Shown here in pieces: positions 63,470-64,000 of a stretch of DNA of 64,000 nt; within the stretch, counting starts at the first letter, position 1, and the number at the start of each line of letters is the position of its first letter. The DNA comes from Rosettibacter primus. Its GTDB lineage: Bacteria; Bacteroidota; Ignavibacteria; Ignavibacteriales; Melioribacteraceae. Position numbers and translations under genes: made by a program. The stretch is from positions 248,001-312,000 of the forward strand of contig NZ_JAYKGK010000002.1 of the NCBI RefSeq assembly GCF_036860675.1, written 5' to 3'. A model generated the notes under the pieces. The model was not told where the DNA came from and made no database searches. It saw only the letters and a list, made by a program, of their open reading frames with translations.

Positions 63470-64000
63470 TTACTTAAGCAAATCAAATCTATCGAGCATC
63501 ATTACTTTATTCCATGCATTAATAAAATCCCTAACAAATTTTTCTTTATTTTCCTCACATGCATAAAATTCAGCTACAGCTCTAAGTTCTGAGTTATGCC
63601 CAAAAATTAAATCAACTCGAGTGGCTTTCCATTTTAATTTACCGGTTTTCCTATCATAACCTTCAAAAGTCTCTTTTGAATCATCTGTTGCTTTCCATTC
63701 AGTGCTCATATCAAGCAAATTAACAAAGAAATCATTTGTTAAAACTCCAGGACGATTTGTAAAAACACCATAATCAGAGTTATCATAATTTGCTTTTAAC
63801 ACTCGCATCCCTCCCACTAAAACTGTCATTTCAGGAATTGTCAGACCAAGTAGTTGTGCTTTATCAATAAGAAAATGTTCAGAATTTATAGATGTTTTTG
63901 CTTTTAAATAATTACGGAAACCATCTGCAAAAGGTTCAAGATAGGAAAAAGAATTTACATCAGTTTGTTCCTGAGTTGCATCCATTCTTCCTGGAGTAAA
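63470..64000 (-). CDS. katG: Catalase-peroxidase, C-terminal part
   Basis: The last 176 codons of a katG gene that continues past the right edge. The visible segment reads FTPGRMDATQEQTD and later YGVFTNRPGVLTNDFF, MSTEWK, TRVDLIFGHNSELRAVAE and FINAWNKVMMLDRFDL, all typical of the C-terminal domain of bifunctional catalase-peroxidases. The domain lacks heme but supports the active site of the N-terminal half, which is not in view. Detoxifies hydrogen peroxide. Ends at a strong terminator. Confidence 0.95.
   Translation of the reverse strand, partial: FTPGRMDATQEQTDVNSFSYLEPFADGFRNYLKAKTSINSEHFLIDKAQLLGLTIPEMTVLVGGMRVLKANYDNSDYGVFTNRPGVLTNDFFVNLLDMSTEWKATDDSKETFEGYDRKTGKLKWKATRVDLIFGHNSELRAVAEFYACEENKEKFVRDFINAWNKVMMLDRFDLLK

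Noticed and set aside
1..64000. CRISPR arrays, tRNA or rRNA genes, insertion sequences, prophage
   Set aside because: No regularly spaced repeats, cloverleaf sequences, transposase or phage genes were seen on either strand.

Overview
The window is AT-rich (very roughly 30 % GC by eye) chromosomal DNA of a bacterium in the Ignavibacteria/Chlorobi part of the FCB group. Three things point there: C-terminal sorting domains of type IX secretion (the NYPNPFN-type motif, ending in MLLLK or MVYLK) on several exported proteins; a Chlorobium-style ferredoxin with an extended second cluster motif; and conserved gene neighbourhoods such as TPR lipoprotein, DUF4292 lipoprotein, EnvC-like protein. A cobalamin-dependent ribonucleotide reductase, the [FeFe]-hydrogenase maturase HydF and a nine-heme cytochrome suggest an organism able to live without oxygen. 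KatG, a glutathione peroxidase and thioredoxin reductase suggest it also meets oxidants. The genus cannot be fixed from sequence reading alone.

Layout. 1-4.3 kb: the start of an AhpD-like gene, uvrA, an IMPACT-family gene and an Rrf2 Fe-S regulator. 4.4-10.3 kb (minus): lepA, lepB, a secreted subtilase, an O-methyltransferase and a small helical protein. 10.4-12.9 kb (plus): a degenerate phosphoesterase/beta-propeller protein and a HAD phosphatase. 12.9-18 kb (minus): an outer-membrane protein and the TPR/DUF4292/EnvC envelope cluster. 18.4-25.1 kb: an ATP-grasp gene, rsgA (apparently starting at ATT), three envelope proteins and cysS. 25.4-30.2 kb (plus): a type IX-secreted nine-heme cytochrome, then aspA-hydF. 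30.2-38.4 kb (minus): an eight-gene operon yggS-divIVA-punA-membrane protein-ileS-dksA-like-lspA-rluD. 38.5-44.8 kb: nrdJ, a TerB-like gene, and a SigZ-like sigma factor upstream of a Cys-rich metal/metalloid permease.

45-50.5 kb is the most accessory-looking part. It holds a type IX cargo gene broken by a single stop codon, a beta-propeller lipoprotein, identical hairpins flanking both, a glutathione peroxidase, and an ECF sigma/anti-sigma pair that shares near-identical divergent promoters with a small membrane protein. 50.5-55.4 kb: trxB, an MBL/Rieske/queG group, an exported EEP-family hydrolase, the remnant of another type IX cargo gene, and ferredoxin. 55.6-61.1 kb (minus): a YidD-like protein, two related TPR/membrane proteins, an ACT-domain protein with its UPF0210 partner, lemA and a TPM-domain protein. 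61.2-64 kb: rlmN, two exported unknowns, and the 3' part of katG.

How parts work together. Lipoprotein maturation (lspA), preprotein cleavage (lepB) and many Sec-exported, lipidated or type IX-tagged products make envelope biogenesis the main theme. Several promoters can be read as TTGnnn-N17-TAnnTT. Hairpin terminators separate most convergent or consecutive units. No CRISPR array, tRNA, rRNA, transposase or prophage was found.
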